A DNA stretch of 58,023 nucleotides from LW40-45 sp048883105 (GTDB lineage Archaea; Asgardarchaeota; Lokiarchaeia; Sigyniarchaeales; SOKP01), in assembly GCA_048883105.1 (NCBI GenBank), contig JBHLQY010000004.1, positions 1 to 58,023 on the forward strand, written 5' to 3'. The notes below the pieces were generated by a model. That model had not been told where the DNA came from and did no database searches. It saw only the letters and a program-made list of their open reading frames with translations. The position numbers and the translations under genes were made by a program. Positions 8,348 to 17,649 of the stretch are shown piece by piece (position 1 is the first letter of the stretch; every line of letters begins with the position of its first letter).

Positions 8348-9388
8348 ATGGTAATTAGTACTGAAATTACTAAAATGTTTGGGATTAAACATCCTATTAT
8401 TGCTGCACCGATGGGCCCTTTTTATACAAAGGAATTAGCAGTAGCAGTATCTGAAGCAGGTGGTATCGGTGTCTTAAGTCATACAAACATGTATGGCAGG
8501 AGTAGTATTGACCAAATGAAAGAAGATATGGAATATGTAATTGAACATACTGATAAGCCTTTTGGTTTTAACATCCGAACAGGAAGATTGCAAATGGATG
8601 CCAAAATACTTTGTAATAAAATCCCAAGATTTATACTGAACAATCCAAAGCTTAGAGAACAATGCTTATATGCATTGACAAGTGCTGGATCGTCGAAAGT
8701 AATTAAAACCAGAGCGTGGGCAGCGTTGAAAGAAAGTGGTTCAAATATAAAGCATTTTCACGTAGCGCCAGCATTATGGCTTGCCGATAAATGTGTTGCC
8801 TCTAATGTTGATGGAATGGTAATAACGGGAGGGGAAGGAGGAGGACATCAATCATACGAGAAAATAAGCACATTAGTTTTACTACAACAAATTAAGCAAA
8901 AGTATCCGGATGTGCCTATTGTTGCGTGTGGAGGATTTGCCACAGGAGAGGGTTTAGCTGCCGCTCTAACCATGGGTGCAGGGGCAATTGCCATGGGTTC
9001 GAGATTTATAGCTTCAAAAGAGAGTGAATTTCACGAAAAATACAAAGAGATAGTACCACCAGCAAGAGCATTAGATACAGTACTCGTAACGGGTTTCTTT
9101 GGGCCTATTAGACTCTGGAAGAATAACTATTCCTTGCATCACGGTCTTGTGGCTAGTAAGGAGGAGAAAATAGCTGAGGAAAAAAGCTTAACTCTGGAAC
9201 AGTTAGTGGAGGAAGGCAAATATTATGAAATAATATACGATGGAAACATTACCGATGGTGCTGTTCTTTTAGGTCAGAGTATCGGAATTATTAATAGTAT
9301 CGAAAGTGTTTCGGATATTATTGAATCTATTATTAGCGGAGCTGAGAAATGCATAAAAAAAGCCGCATCTTTGATAAATTCTAGTTAA
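8348..9388 (+). CDS. Nitronate monooxygenase / FabK-like flavin enzyme
   Basis: FMN-binding TIM-barrel enzyme of the 2-nitropropane-dioxygenase family, 346 residues. Visible motifs are the N-terminal HPIIAAPMG, the glycine-rich GMVITGGEGGGHQ segment with the family's catalytic-region histidine, and the phosphate-binding end PIVACGGFATGEGLAAALTMGAGAIAMGSRF (quoted here only as the ACGGFATGEG and AIAMGSRF motifs). Members oxidise alkyl nitronates or reduce enoyl thioesters (FabK), and sequence alone does not separate these. It is a single gene with its own ATG, bounded by AT-rich DNA on both sides. Neighbouring acyl-CoA genes make an acyl-chain role possible but unproven. Confidence 0.85.
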   Translation: MVISTEITKMFGIKHPIIAAPMGPFYTKELAVAVSEAGGIGVLSHTNMYGRSSIDQMKEDMEYVIEHTDKPFGFNIRTGRLQMDAKILCNKIPRFILNNPKLREQCLYALTSAGSSKVIKTRAWAALKESGSNIKHFHVAPALWLADKCVASNVDGMVITGGEGGGHQSYEKISTLVLLQQIKQKYPDVPIVACGGFATGEGLAAALTMGAGAIAMGSRFIASKESEFHEKYKEIVPPARALDTVLVTGFFGPIRLWKNNYSLHHGLVASKEEKIAEEKSLTLEQLVEEGKYYEIIYDGNITDGAVLLGQSIGIINSIESVSDIIESIISGAEKCIKKAASLINSS

Positions 9389-9401
9389 ATATAACACCCA
9401 T

Positions 9402-9430
9402 ATTTTTTTTTATTTTTTACAATTTTTTTA
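9402..9430 (+). terminator. Poly-T terminator after the nitronate-monooxygenase-like gene
   Basis: Two long T runs follow the stop codon closely, without a GC-rich stem. This is the usual form of archaeal intrinsic termination. Confidence 0.5.
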
Positions 9431-9489
9431 TCTTATAATAATAGTTTAATATTAAATAAATTAACAAAATAACATATATTTTTAAAGAA

Positions 9490-10617
9490 ATGTCAGAAGC
9501 AAGATACAAAAAGGCAGCAGGTATAATTAATAAAGCTGGAGGAACTCCACTCCCTATAAATGATACTTTAATTGCTATTTTAAAGCATATCATAAATGAA
9601 GACGATCTCGAATTTATTTCTGCGTTTAGAAAAAAAATTTCCCAAACTATGGAACAATTAAAAGAAAGTAGTAAATTGCCCGAAGAGGAAATTTTAAAGA
9701 AAGTTGATGCCTTAGCAAAGAAAGGCGTAATGTTTAATCAACCAAATCGTCAAGGAGTAATGGTATATCGAATATTGCCTCTTATAAATGTTGGTGTCTT
9801 TGAATATACTTATATGAAAAAATTAGAATATTCGGATGAGAATAAGGAGTTATCAAAGCTCTTTGCAAAATTACTTGATGGATTATACGATCTCGTTCAA
9901 AACAACTATGATATGTTAATTTCTATGATGCAAAAACAAAAACCAATTGATCGAACAGTCCCAATATTAAAGAATAAAGAGACCGGGAAGAATATTGAAA
10001 TCATCATTGATGAAAGTATTGAAGTTCCTGACCAACAAGTTTTACAAACACAAAAAGTTGAAGAGCTCATAAATAAATTTGATGCTATCGCAGTTGCTCA
10101 TTGTTTTTGCCGGCATCATAAGGATTTATTAGGAGATCCATGTAAACAAACTGATCTTAGAGAAAATTGTTTTACATTCGGAAAATCAGCCCATCATGTG
10201 TCAGAAAATGGTTTTGGAAGGTTAATTTCAAAAGAAGAAGCGATAAAAATCTTAAAAGAGTCAGAAGAAGCAGGATTGATACATAAAGCGTACCATCCAG
10301 GATTTGATATTACTAGAGATGAGACAAGCATATGCAACTGCTGTAAATGTTGTTGTGGCCAGTCAGGACAAAGATTTCCAACTATTAATGCGACTAACTA
10401 CATATCACAAATCAATCCAGATCTATGCGTGGGATGCGGTACATGTGTTGAAAAATGTCATTTCAATGCAATTCAATTAAATGAAGATAACAAAGCTGAA
10501 AGAGTAGGAGAATATTGTGTAGGATGCGGATTGTGTGCTCATTTCTGCCCTGAAAATGCTATATCCATGATTGAAGGTCAGAGGATTGTAAGAATTCCTC
10601 CTCCTCGCCGAAATTAG
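9490..10617 (+). CDS. Cys-rich 4Fe-4S protein with winged-helix-like N-terminus
   Basis: A 375-residue soluble protein. Residues 1-100 are helical and resemble a winged helix (EEEILKKVDALAKKGVMF). The middle part (about 195-300) has an unusual cysteine pattern: HCFCRHHKDLLGDPC, ENCFTFG, then SICNCCKCCCGQSG. The C-terminus carries two ferredoxin motifs, CVGCGTCVEKC and CVGCGLCAHFCP, so it should bind two [4Fe-4S] clusters plus possibly more through the middle cysteines. The same central module recurs in the gene at 45885. Electron transfer or redox sensing is likely; the partner is unknown. It is monocistronic, with T-rich DNA on both sides. Confidence 0.75.
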   Translation: MSEARYKKAAGIINKAGGTPLPINDTLIAILKHIINEDDLEFISAFRKKISQTMEQLKESSKLPEEEILKKVDALAKKGVMFNQPNRQGVMVYRILPLINVGVFEYTYMKKLEYSDENKELSKLFAKLLDGLYDLVQNNYDMLISMMQKQKPIDRTVPILKNKETGKNIEIIIDESIEVPDQQVLQTQKVEELINKFDAIAVAHCFCRHHKDLLGDPCKQTDLRENCFTFGKSAHHVSENGFGRLISKEEAIKILKESEEAGLIHKAYHPGFDITRDETSICNCCKCCCGQSGQRFPTINATNYISQINPDLCVGCGTCVEKCHFNAIQLNEDNKAERVGEYCVGCGLCAHFCPENAISMIEGQRIVRIPPPRRN

Positions 10618-10764
10618 AACTTTATTTCTTTTTCTTTTAATTTTTTCTATTAGAAAGTTAAATAGAAAATAGAAAAATAAAAATTAAGGATATTTTTACT
10701 AAAACTATATAATTCATAATTAAAAAAATTAAAAAAGTAATCATTAAAATGAGTTGTGCTTTAA

Positions 10765-11673
10765 GTGAAACCGAATATCCTCACTGATGAAAAAGTAATT
10801 ATAACTGTTGCAATTACAGGCGGCGCGCATGGGAAATGGGCAAATCCCAATTTACCTATAACTGCAGAAGAACAAGCGCGAGATGCTTTAGAGTGTTATG
10901 AAGCAGGTGCGGCTGTATGTCATATCCATGTAAGAGACGATGCTGAATGGGCCACTCCCGATCTAAAATATTATAACAAAACTGTGAAATTAATTAAAGA
11001 AAATTGTCCTATTATTACTCAAATAGGTAATGGAATTGGCGTTCGTTTAGAACATGGAGTTAAGGTAAGTAAGACAGGTAAAAGATATGGTCAAGCTCTT
11101 AAATTTGCTACATTAGACGAAAGACTTAACTTGTTAAATATTAATCCGCAGCCCAACATGTTTACCATAAATGCTGGTACTTTTGAATTTAGAACTGTTA
11201 CAAGAGGTATGAAAACAGCATTTATTTTCGATAATCCTATAGATTTTAATATAAAGTACATTAAAAAATGTAAAGAGATTGGAGCCGGTATAGAAATTGA
11301 AGCATATGACATAAGTCACATCGAGAATATTATGGATTTAGTTGATTTAGGTATATTTGAGCGCGATGAAAAACTTCATTTTAGTCTCGTACTTGGTATT
11401 CAAGGTGGCGCACCAGCCACAGTTAGTAATTTAATTCATATGGTTGACAAAATTCCTGAAGGCTCTACTTGGCAAGTAGTAACTATAAGCAGATATCACC
11501 TTAGAACGACGGTAATAGCTATGTGTATGGGAGGCAATATCAGAACTGGTCTTGAAGACACGATTTATTATCAAAAAGGTGAGCCAGTAAAAAGTAATGC
11601 TCAACTAGTTAAGCGGATGGTGCGGATTGCCCGTGAGCTTGGTAGGGAACCTGCTACTGTTGATGAAGCAAAA
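10765..11673 (+). CDS. BKACE (DUF849) beta-keto acid cleavage enzyme, cut by gap
   Basis: TIM-barrel zinc enzyme of the BKACE family (PF05853), which cleaves a beta-keto acid with acetyl-CoA to give acetoacetate and a new CoA ester; 3-keto-5-aminohexanoate cleavage enzyme is the prototype. Visible signs are IITVAITGGAHG, the HIHVRD zinc-site motif, TINAGTFEF, LGIQGGAPAT and the late GGNIRTGLEDTIYY segment. The 3' end is lost in the 100-N gap; only about 10-40 residues are probably missing. The start is GTG (10765), immediately preceded by an in-frame stop. A 3-hydroxyacid/acyl-CoA dehydrogenase follows after the gap; pairing a dehydrogenase that makes the beta-keto acid with a BKACE is known from carnitine degradation. 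Substrate is unknown. Confidence 0.88.
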
Positions 11674-11773
11674 NNNNNNNNNNNNNNNNNNNNNNNNNNN
11701 NNNNNNNNNNNNNNNNNNNNNNNNNNNNNNNNNNNNNNNNNNNNNNNNNNNNNNNNNNNNNNNNNNNNNNNNN
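11674..11773. other. Assembly gap of 100 N
   Basis: Exactly 100 consecutive Ns, the usual placeholder for a scaffold join of unknown length. The left flank ends inside a BKACE gene and the right flank begins inside a 3-hydroxyacyl-CoA dehydrogenase gene. The join is biologically plausible, but the amount of missing sequence is unknown, and any reading frame crossing the Ns is artificial. Confidence 0.98.
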
Positions 11774-11774
11774 A

Positions 11775-12629
11775 ATTGAAGTTGATTTAGTTGATTTAAA
11801 CCAAGAAATACTTAACTCTGCGATTAAAAAAATCCAATTAAATTTAAATCTATTAGCTGAATATGAGCGTGTTCCTCAAGATGAAATTCCTATCATTGTA
11901 AATCGTATTAATCCTTCAACTAATCTTGAGACCGCAGCGAAAAGGGCAAACTTAATCGTAGAGGCTGTGAGTGAAAATCGTGAAATTAAAAGGAAAGTAT
12001 ACTCTCAATTAGATGAATATTGTTCTGAAGATACAATTTTAGCAAGCAACACATCAGAATTGAATATCTTTAAAGTGGTTAACATCAACAATCCTGAAAG
12101 ATTGATAATTCAACACTGGTTTAGGCCACCGCACATTATACCTTTAGTCGAAATAGTGGCAGGGCGCAAAACATCTCCAGAAATAATCGATTTATCTTTC
12201 AATTTGTTGCAAAAACTTGGTAAAACCCCAATCATTTTAAAAAAATTTACAAATGCCTTTATCGTTAATAAAATTCAACAAGCAATCAATTCTGCAGTAT
12301 TTGGTCTTTTAGTGAGAGGGATTGCCACTCCTGAAGAGATTGATCTAGCCGTAAAAACTAGTTTTAGTTTACGATTACCTATTGTTGGTGTAGTTCAAAA
12401 TCTAGATTTTGTTGGACTTGATGTAATTTCGGATGTACTCAAAAATATGGGTTTAGAACTTTCTATCATTAAAAATAATGTAGAACAAGGAAACTTTGGA
12501 ATAAAAACATCTAAGGGAATTTACGACTATAGAGGGCGTAGTGAGGAAGAAATAATTAGAAAGAAAGACGAAAAGTATCTTAAAATCCTCGATTTTCTTG
12601 AAAAATTAAATGCTTTTGAACCAGTTTAA
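11775..12629 (+). CDS. 3-hydroxyacyl-CoA dehydrogenase family protein, 5' end lost in gap
   Basis: NAD-dependent dehydrogenase of the 3HCDH family. The N-terminal Rossmann strand lies in the gap; the visible part begins at IEVDLVDLNQE, equivalent to the second beta strand. Conserved elements follow: ANLIVEAVSEN, ASNTSELNI, the HWFRPPHIIPLVEIV stretch with the catalytic-region His, and the C-terminal helical domain ending GIYDYRGRSEEE. A shorter ATG-initiated call at 11967 would discard real sequence that is open and homologous upstream. The motif layout (QHWFRPPH) resembles hydroxyacid and carnitine-type dehydrogenases as much as fatty-acid enzymes. With the adjacent BKACE it could oxidise a beta-hydroxy acid before cleavage. 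Confidence 0.85.
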   Translation: MEVDLVDLNQEILNSAIKKIQLNLNLLAEYERVPQDEIPIIVNRINPSTNLETAAKRANLIVEAVSENREIKRKVYSQLDEYCSEDTILASNTSELNIFKVVNINNPERLIIQHWFRPPHIIPLVEIVAGRKTSPEIIDLSFNLLQKLGKTPIILKKFTNAFIVNKIQQAINSAVFGLLVRGIATPEEIDLAVKTSFSLRLPIVGVVQNLDFVGLDVISDVLKNMGLELSIIKNNVEQGNFGIKTSKGIYDYRGRSEEEIIRKKDEKYLKILDFLEKLNAFEPV

Positions 12630-12667
12630 ATATCATATTAAAAATAAGAAATAATAGAAAAAAAATA

Positions 12668-13282
12668 TTAATCCAATTTTTTATATATATTGAAAACTAT
12701 TAGTCCAACGTAACCGAGGGCTGCAAAAACCGTAATCCATTCAAGTAATGGAGTTGAAACATTAAATATTGTTAAAAATACGAATAAAACATTAATTCCA
12801 GCAACAGTAAAACCGTAAATTGAGATAAGCTTCATGAAATTTTCATGAAAAAGCAAAATTATATTTGCTAAAATTAAGACTATTAGATTTAACCAAAAAA
12901 AAAGACCTGCCCAAATCATATGTGGTTCCATAAAGTCTTCGGAATATATACCAAGCATAATTAAGGCGAATCCTGAACAAATTCCTACTATTTGATTGGT
13001 AATTACTAATATTTTATGCCAAATCTCTTTTCTATAGAATTTATACATGCCAAGATAAAAGATAAACAACGCACTTCCAGTTAAAATACAACCAATATTA
13101 TAGAAAATAGCACCATTAGGATTATAGCTTGAGTTCCCCAAATCGCTTAACCAATTATATAAAGGACTAAATGGTAATGGATATAATGCAAGTGAGATAA
13201 ATGTAAAAGTATAGTACGATGCAATTACTAAAATACCCGGTATAACTGGCATTATTTGCCATTTTATTAATTTTAATTTCAA
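12668..13282 (-). CDS. DUF998 family membrane protein, copy 1
   Basis: A 204-residue protein with six predicted TM helices and the DUF998 signature: the loop NWLSDLGNSSYNPNGAIF, followed by a helix with NIGCILTG. Function unknown. The start is TTG without a clear ribosome-binding site, so the N-terminus is uncertain by a few residues. It is a close paralogue of 19105-19716, with near-identical signature loops and C-termini (ALGYVGLIVFNIY against ALGYVGLIVYNMY), and a more distant relative of 31417-32115. It converges with the preceding dehydrogenase gene and is divergent from the AEC transporter. Confidence 0.8.
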   Translation of the reverse strand: MKLKLIKWQIMPVIPGILVIASYYTFTFISLALYPLPFSPLYNWLSDLGNSSYNPNGAIFYNIGCILTGSALFIFYLGMYKFYRKEIWHKILVITNQIVGICSGFALIMLGIYSEDFMEPHMIWAGLFFWLNLIVLILANIILLFHENFMKLISIYGFTVAGINVLFVFLTIFNVSTPLLEWITVFAALGYVGLIVFNIYKKLD

Positions 13283-13458
13283 TATTTATTTCACTGGTTT
13301 ATTTTTGAGAAATTTAATGAAATTTAAACTTATATATGAAAAGTAATTGCTAAATAAGATCTTTTTCATTTTTTTGTAAAAAGAAGTGAAAAGATAATAG
13401 ATTAATTATTCAATTTATTATCTTAAATATTTCATTAGTATGTTAAAAAGATTAAAAA

Positions 13459-14385
13459 ATGGCTGATGTAAATTACATTTTTCTTTTATCTTTAACTATA
13501 ATAGTGATAGGATTTATACTAAAAAAGCTTAAGATTATTACTGAAGAGAATGGTAAAGTAATTGCTAAAATAATTTTTAATGTAACTCTTCCAGCAATAA
13601 TTCTAAGAGTAATGAGCACCTTAGAATTCAATTTATCATTAATTTTAATTCCGCTAATTATAATATTTTTTGGTCTTGGTATACTTTTTCTTGGTTTGAT
13701 TCTTTTTAGGAATGCTCCAAGAGAGATAAGAGGATTAATTTTAATGACTATATTTGGATTTAATGTAGTTCATCTCGCTTTTCCTTTAGTTGAAGGAATT
13801 TGGGGCGAAGAAGGATTTCAATATATTGCTCTTGTAGACGCTGGGAATGCTATATTAATATTTCTAATTTGCTATTTAATAGGGGCAATTCACTCACCAA
13901 AAGTCGAATCAGAGGAGATTGATGTAAATCTGAAATACATTGGCAAGAAATTGCTAAAATCTACCCCTCTTTTAAGTTATATTATAGCTCTTAGTATGAA
14001 TTTTTCTGGTGTGAGTTTCCCTGATCTTGTAATGGATCTTTTATTAATTCTCGGAAGAGCCAACACTGCATTAACATTGCTCTTATTAGGAATATTTTTG
14101 AATTTTAAATTCGAAAAGGCAGAATGGGGAATTGTTTTGAAGGTGTTAATTATTCGTTATTCATTAGGATTATTGGTTGGTTTAATTTTATTTTTCTTTT
14201 TACCTTTTAATCATCTTTATCGACTCATTATTGTGATTGCTTTAGTTCTACCTGTTGGATTAGCAACTATTCCTTTTTCCGTAGAATTTGATTATGACGA
14301 GAGGGTCATTAATATGATAGTTACTTTGACAATTATTATTAGTTTTAGCCTTATGTGGATTTTGATTTTAATATTAGGCGTTTAA
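13459..14385 (+). CDS. AEC family (auxin efflux carrier-like) transporter
   Basis: A 308-residue membrane protein with about ten TM helices in two five-helix halves, typical of the AEC/PIN-like family. The N-terminal half has IIFNVTLPAIILRVMS, a conserved N-x-(T/S)-LPA element, and the second half has LLGIFLNFKF. Prokaryotic members export or exchange small carboxylates such as malate or malonate, but the substrate cannot be assigned. The start is ATG. It ends 10 bp before the convergent dehydrogenase gene. Confidence 0.85.
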   Translation: MADVNYIFLLSLTIIVIGFILKKLKIITEENGKVIAKIIFNVTLPAIILRVMSTLEFNLSLILIPLIIIFFGLGILFLGLILFRNAPREIRGLILMTIFGFNVVHLAFPLVEGIWGEEGFQYIALVDAGNAILIFLICYLIGAIHSPKVESEEIDVNLKYIGKKLLKSTPLLSYIIALSMNFSGVSFPDLVMDLLLILGRANTALTLLLLGIFLNFKFEKAEWGIVLKVLIIRYSLGLLVGLILFFFLPFNHLYRLIIVIALVLPVGLATIPFSVEFDYDERVINMIVTLTIIISFSLMWILILILGV

Positions 14386-14394
14386 TGATAAAAA

Positions 14395-15216
14395 TCAATA
14401 TTGATAAAAACCTTTCCCAGTTTTCAACCCCAATTCACCTCTATTAACCATATCCTTAAGAGCTTGGGGTGGTTTATCATCTGGATTGCCACTTTCTTTA
14501 TAATAGGACATTTCAACATCATAAATTACATCAAGGCCTATCGCATCCATAAGCCGAAAAGGTCCTAAACCCATACCAGTGAATATTTTCCAAGCTTTAT
14601 CAACAGTTTCAATGTCAGCGTGGTCACCAGCCCATATCTTTAAACAGTCTTTTTTTACTGCTCGCCATACTCTATTGAATACAAAACCCAAACATTCTTT
14701 CTTTACCACTAATGGTGTGATTTCGATGCTTTCAAGGAAATCTTTCCCTTTTTGAAATGTATCATCGCTAGTTTTTGTCCCTCTCATAATGTCTGCCATT
14801 GGGATATTATTAGGGTGATTAAAATGGAGATTTAACACTTTATCCTTTCGTTCAACTGCATCTTCAATTTTAGAGACAGGAATTGAAGAGCTATTTGTTG
14901 CAATTATTGCATTAGGAGGAGCAGCTTTATCTATTTGAGAAAATGTTGCCTTCTTTAAATCTAGCTTCTCTGGTACTGCCTCGATGATTAAGTTGGCATC
15001 TCTAACCGCATCAGAGAGGGATTTATGAAATGAAACTTCTCCAGTTACACCAAGTCTCTTCTTTTTTTTATCTAACCTCCTTGCGAATTTATCCAAACCC
15101 TCAGGATTTTTATCATAAATGCGTACTGTATAGTTTTTTAATGCTACTTTCTCACTAATTAGTTTTCCTAGGAATCCAGCTCCAATAATACAAACCGTTT
15201 TTATTTCATTAACCAT
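14395..15216 (-). CDS. 3-hydroxyacyl-CoA dehydrogenase (3-hydroxybutyryl-CoA type)
   Basis: A 273-residue soluble NAD-dependent enzyme, complete. It shows the N-terminal Rossmann motif CIIGAGFLG, the adenine-binding acid in YDKNPEG, LIIEAVPEKLDLKK, the catalytic serine region ATNSSSIPVSKI, the catalytic histidine in NLHFNHPNNIPM, and the C-terminal dimer domain with LGPFRLMDAIGLDVIYDV and GLKTGKGFYQY. The length fits Hbd-type enzymes that act on 3-hydroxybutyryl-CoA-sized substrates. The start ATG has a good Shine-Dalgarno (AAGGAGA). It is a second, distinct member of the family that is also encoded at 11775; no enoyl-CoA hydratase is fused or adjacent. Confidence 0.9.
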   Translation of the reverse strand: MVNEIKTVCIIGAGFLGKLISEKVALKNYTVRIYDKNPEGLDKFARRLDKKKKRLGVTGEVSFHKSLSDAVRDANLIIEAVPEKLDLKKATFSQIDKAAPPNAIIATNSSSIPVSKIEDAVERKDKVLNLHFNHPNNIPMADIMRGTKTSDDTFQKGKDFLESIEITPLVVKKECLGFVFNRVWRAVKKDCLKIWAGDHADIETVDKAWKIFTGMGLGPFRLMDAIGLDVIYDVEMSYYKESGNPDDKPPQALKDMVNRGELGLKTGKGFYQY

Positions 15217-15343
15217 AATATACTCTCCTTATTTATTATAAAATATCCTAAAAATTATTTTTTAAAGATTATTTTCTTTTATAATAGTTTTTTTAATTAT
15301 AAATACAATATATCTATTATTTTTCAAGAATTAATAATAGAAA

Positions 15344-16498
15344 ATGAATAGTATAGAAAGAATATGGGCTGCCTTAAATCTTGAAGAACCGGATAGAATT
15401 CCCACACATACCATAAATATCGATGGAAATGTTGCTGATCAAGTAATAGGAAAACCAAAGAAATCAGCATTTGATGTATTTGATGAGATGGAATCGCAGC
15501 ATCCCGATAATTGGGTTGATAAAATAAACGCCATTATGAATGATATTGAAATAGGTGTTTTTGCTAAAACAGTTAGAGCAGCTTATGAATTGGGATTTGA
15601 TGGAATTGGAATTCAATATATTCCCTTCATCCTCGAAAATCGAGATGAAATGACCGATATATTTGGCAAAAGACATAAAATTAGAAATATTGATGGAAAT
15701 CCTTACCCCGATTACTACGGAGGATATATTAAAAATCGAGAGGATTGGGAAGCATATCCTAAACCAGATTTGAAGCAAGAATATAAGAATGCTAAAAAGT
15801 TCTATAAGGGAGTTATAAGAAAATGCCGTGATATCAAAGAGGATATATGCATCATAGCTCAAAATGCCCTAACTTCCGTATTTCCCCCTGTGTGGCAGGG
15901 AATGGGACTGACGAATTTTGTTCGCGCTTTGAAGAACGACCCAAAATTGATTGAAGAACGCTTTAGATATTGCACTGATTTTGTTTTAACTGCGTTTAAA
16001 GCATATTCTGATTGTGGCGCAAAAATCTTTCTTGAAGGTGGAGATATTGCACATAGTGGAGGACCTATGATTAATCCAAAGTATTTTTATAAATATTTAT
16101 TACCATGTTACCAAGAGGTGTCAGAAACAATTCACAATTGGGGCGGAAAATACATTTTGCATACGGATGGAGATATTACTAGTCTTTTAGATTTTATCGT
16201 AGAATCTGGTTTCGATGGACTACAATGCTTGGAACCTCCGTTAGTGGATCCATATTTAGTTAAGAAAAAAGTGGGAAGCCAATTATGCTTATCCGGAAAC
16301 ATAGATACAAGATATATCTTAGTAAAAGCATCTAAAAATGAGGTCGTTCAAGCGGTAAAAGATGCTATTAAAGCAATGGGACCTAAAGGAGGATTTATGT
16401 TATCTCCTGCTAATTTTCATCCTGAAATATCAATTGAATGCTTAAAATGGATGATTGAAGCTACTAAAAAGTTTGGAGTTTATCCTCTCAAAATATAG
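15344..16498 (+). CDS. Uroporphyrinogen decarboxylase family protein (UROD/MtaA-like)
   Basis: A 384-residue TIM-barrel protein of the UROD superfamily. N-terminal NSIERIWAALNLEEPDRIP is the typical opening of the corrinoid or methyltransferase-like branch, not of haem-pathway HemE. In the C-terminal part, YILHTDGDITSLLDF and GLQCLEP carry a histidine and a cysteine where MtaA/MtbA zinc enzymes have H-x-C and C; the first cysteine is replaced by aspartate in HTD. It is probably a methyltransferase or cobamide-related protein of unknown substrate. It opens a three-gene run with the D-threonine-aldolase-like and RidA genes (gaps of 49 and 22 bp). Confidence 0.8.
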   Translation: MNSIERIWAALNLEEPDRIPTHTINIDGNVADQVIGKPKKSAFDVFDEMESQHPDNWVDKINAIMNDIEIGVFAKTVRAAYELGFDGIGIQYIPFILENRDEMTDIFGKRHKIRNIDGNPYPDYYGGYIKNREDWEAYPKPDLKQEYKNAKKFYKGVIRKCRDIKEDICIIAQNALTSVFPPVWQGMGLTNFVRALKNDPKLIEERFRYCTDFVLTAFKAYSDCGAKIFLEGGDIAHSGGPMINPKYFYKYLLPCYQEVSETIHNWGGKYILHTDGDITSLLDFIVESGFDGLQCLEPPLVDPYLVKKKVGSQLCLSGNIDTRYILVKASKNEVVQAVKDAIKAMGPKGGFMLSPANFHPEISIECLKWMIEATKKFGVYPLKI

Positions 16499-16547
16499 GT
16501 TTTTAAATTGTAACATAATAAATATCATTTTAAAGGAATAATTAATC

Positions 16548-17627
16548 ATGGAGAAAAATTGGAAAGATAAGATCTCTACACCAGCTCTTGTGTTAAATTA
16601 TGACATAATGCAAAAAAATATCGAAACTATGGCGAAATTCGCAAAAGAGAATAATGTCAATTTACGACCACATGTAAAGACTCATAAATGTCCTATTATT
16701 GGTGAGAAGCAACTGGAAGCGGGAGCTAATGGAATATGTGTAGCAAGAGTAGGGGAAGCTGAAGTTTTTGCTCGAAATGGATTTAATGATATTTTAATTG
16801 CTAATGAGGTTATTGAAATCAATCAAATTAAACGCTTAGTTGAATTAAATAAGAGTTCGTTAGTTAGAGTATGTGTTGATTCTGAAAAAAATGTTTTAGA
16901 CTTAAATAAAATTGCTACAAAAAAAGAAGTTAATCTGGAAGTCTTAATTGAAGTGGATGTAGGATTGGGAAGAAATGGTGTAAAACCTGTAGAACCCGCA
17001 CTCAATCTTGCTAACTTTATCAAAAAACAGCCTTACTTGAAATTAGTGGGATTACAAGGTTATGAGGGACATTTAACTTCGGTAATTGACCCTGAATTAA
17101 GGAAAAAACAAACAAATGAATGTATGAAGCTATTAGTAAATACAAGAGATACTCTTAATAATAATGGATTCAATATAAAATATTTAACTGTAGGTAATAC
17201 TGTTACTTATAAATTTTCAGCGAAATATGATGGAATCACTGAACTTCAAACGGGCACTTATGTTTTCAATGATGAACATTATTATAGAGTATCTCCAGAA
17301 TTTAATATAGCTGTGACGGTTTTAAGCACTGTTACAAATATTCCCGGAAATAGAATGTATACTATTGATGCTGGATTAAAAGCAGCTACTAATGATAATG
17401 GGAATCCCATTTTTAAGAATTATCCTAAATGCAAAATTAGAGTAATGACGGAAGAGCACTCTATTTTTAGAGCAAGTCCTAAAGATAAATTTGAAATTGG
17501 ACAAAAGCTTGAATTATTTCCATCCCATATTTGTACTACAGTAAATTTATATGATTTTTTTACTGTAGTGAGAAATGGAAAAATTATCGCAAAATGGGAT
17601 ATTCTAGCAAGAGGAAAAAATTATTAG
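16548..17627 (+). CDS. D-threonine aldolase / D-serine dehydratase-like PLP enzyme (DSD1 family)
   Basis: A 359-residue fold-type III PLP enzyme with an alanine-racemase-type N-terminal barrel followed by the DSD1-like beta domain. The PLP lysine lies in RPHVKTHKC, which matches the family (R-P-H-x-K-T-H). Near the C-terminus PSHICTTVNL supplies the H-x-C pair that binds the divalent metal in D-serine dehydratases and D-threonine aldolases. The reaction is either aldol cleavage of D-3-hydroxy amino acids to glycine and an aldehyde, or dehydration of D-serine. The start ATG has AAAGGA upstream. The RidA gene follows by 22 bp, which favours a dehydratase releasing an enamine. Confidence 0.85.
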   Translation: MEKNWKDKISTPALVLNYDIMQKNIETMAKFAKENNVNLRPHVKTHKCPIIGEKQLEAGANGICVARVGEAEVFARNGFNDILIANEVIEINQIKRLVELNKSSLVRVCVDSEKNVLDLNKIATKKEVNLEVLIEVDVGLGRNGVKPVEPALNLANFIKKQPYLKLVGLQGYEGHLTSVIDPELRKKQTNECMKLLVNTRDTLNNNGFNIKYLTVGNTVTYKFSAKYDGITELQTGTYVFNDEHYYRVSPEFNIAVTVLSTVTNIPGNRMYTIDAGLKAATNDNGNPIFKNYPKCKIRVMTEEHSIFRASPKDKFEIGQKLELFPSHICTTVNLYDFFTVVRNGKIIAKWDILARGKNY

Positions 17628-17649
17628 TATTTAAGGTGAAAAATAGAAA

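Noticed and set aside
11674..11793. Reading frame continuing from the BKACE gene across the Ns
   Set aside because: Exactly 100 Ns are a placeholder. The two flanks belong to different families (BKACE and 3HCDH).
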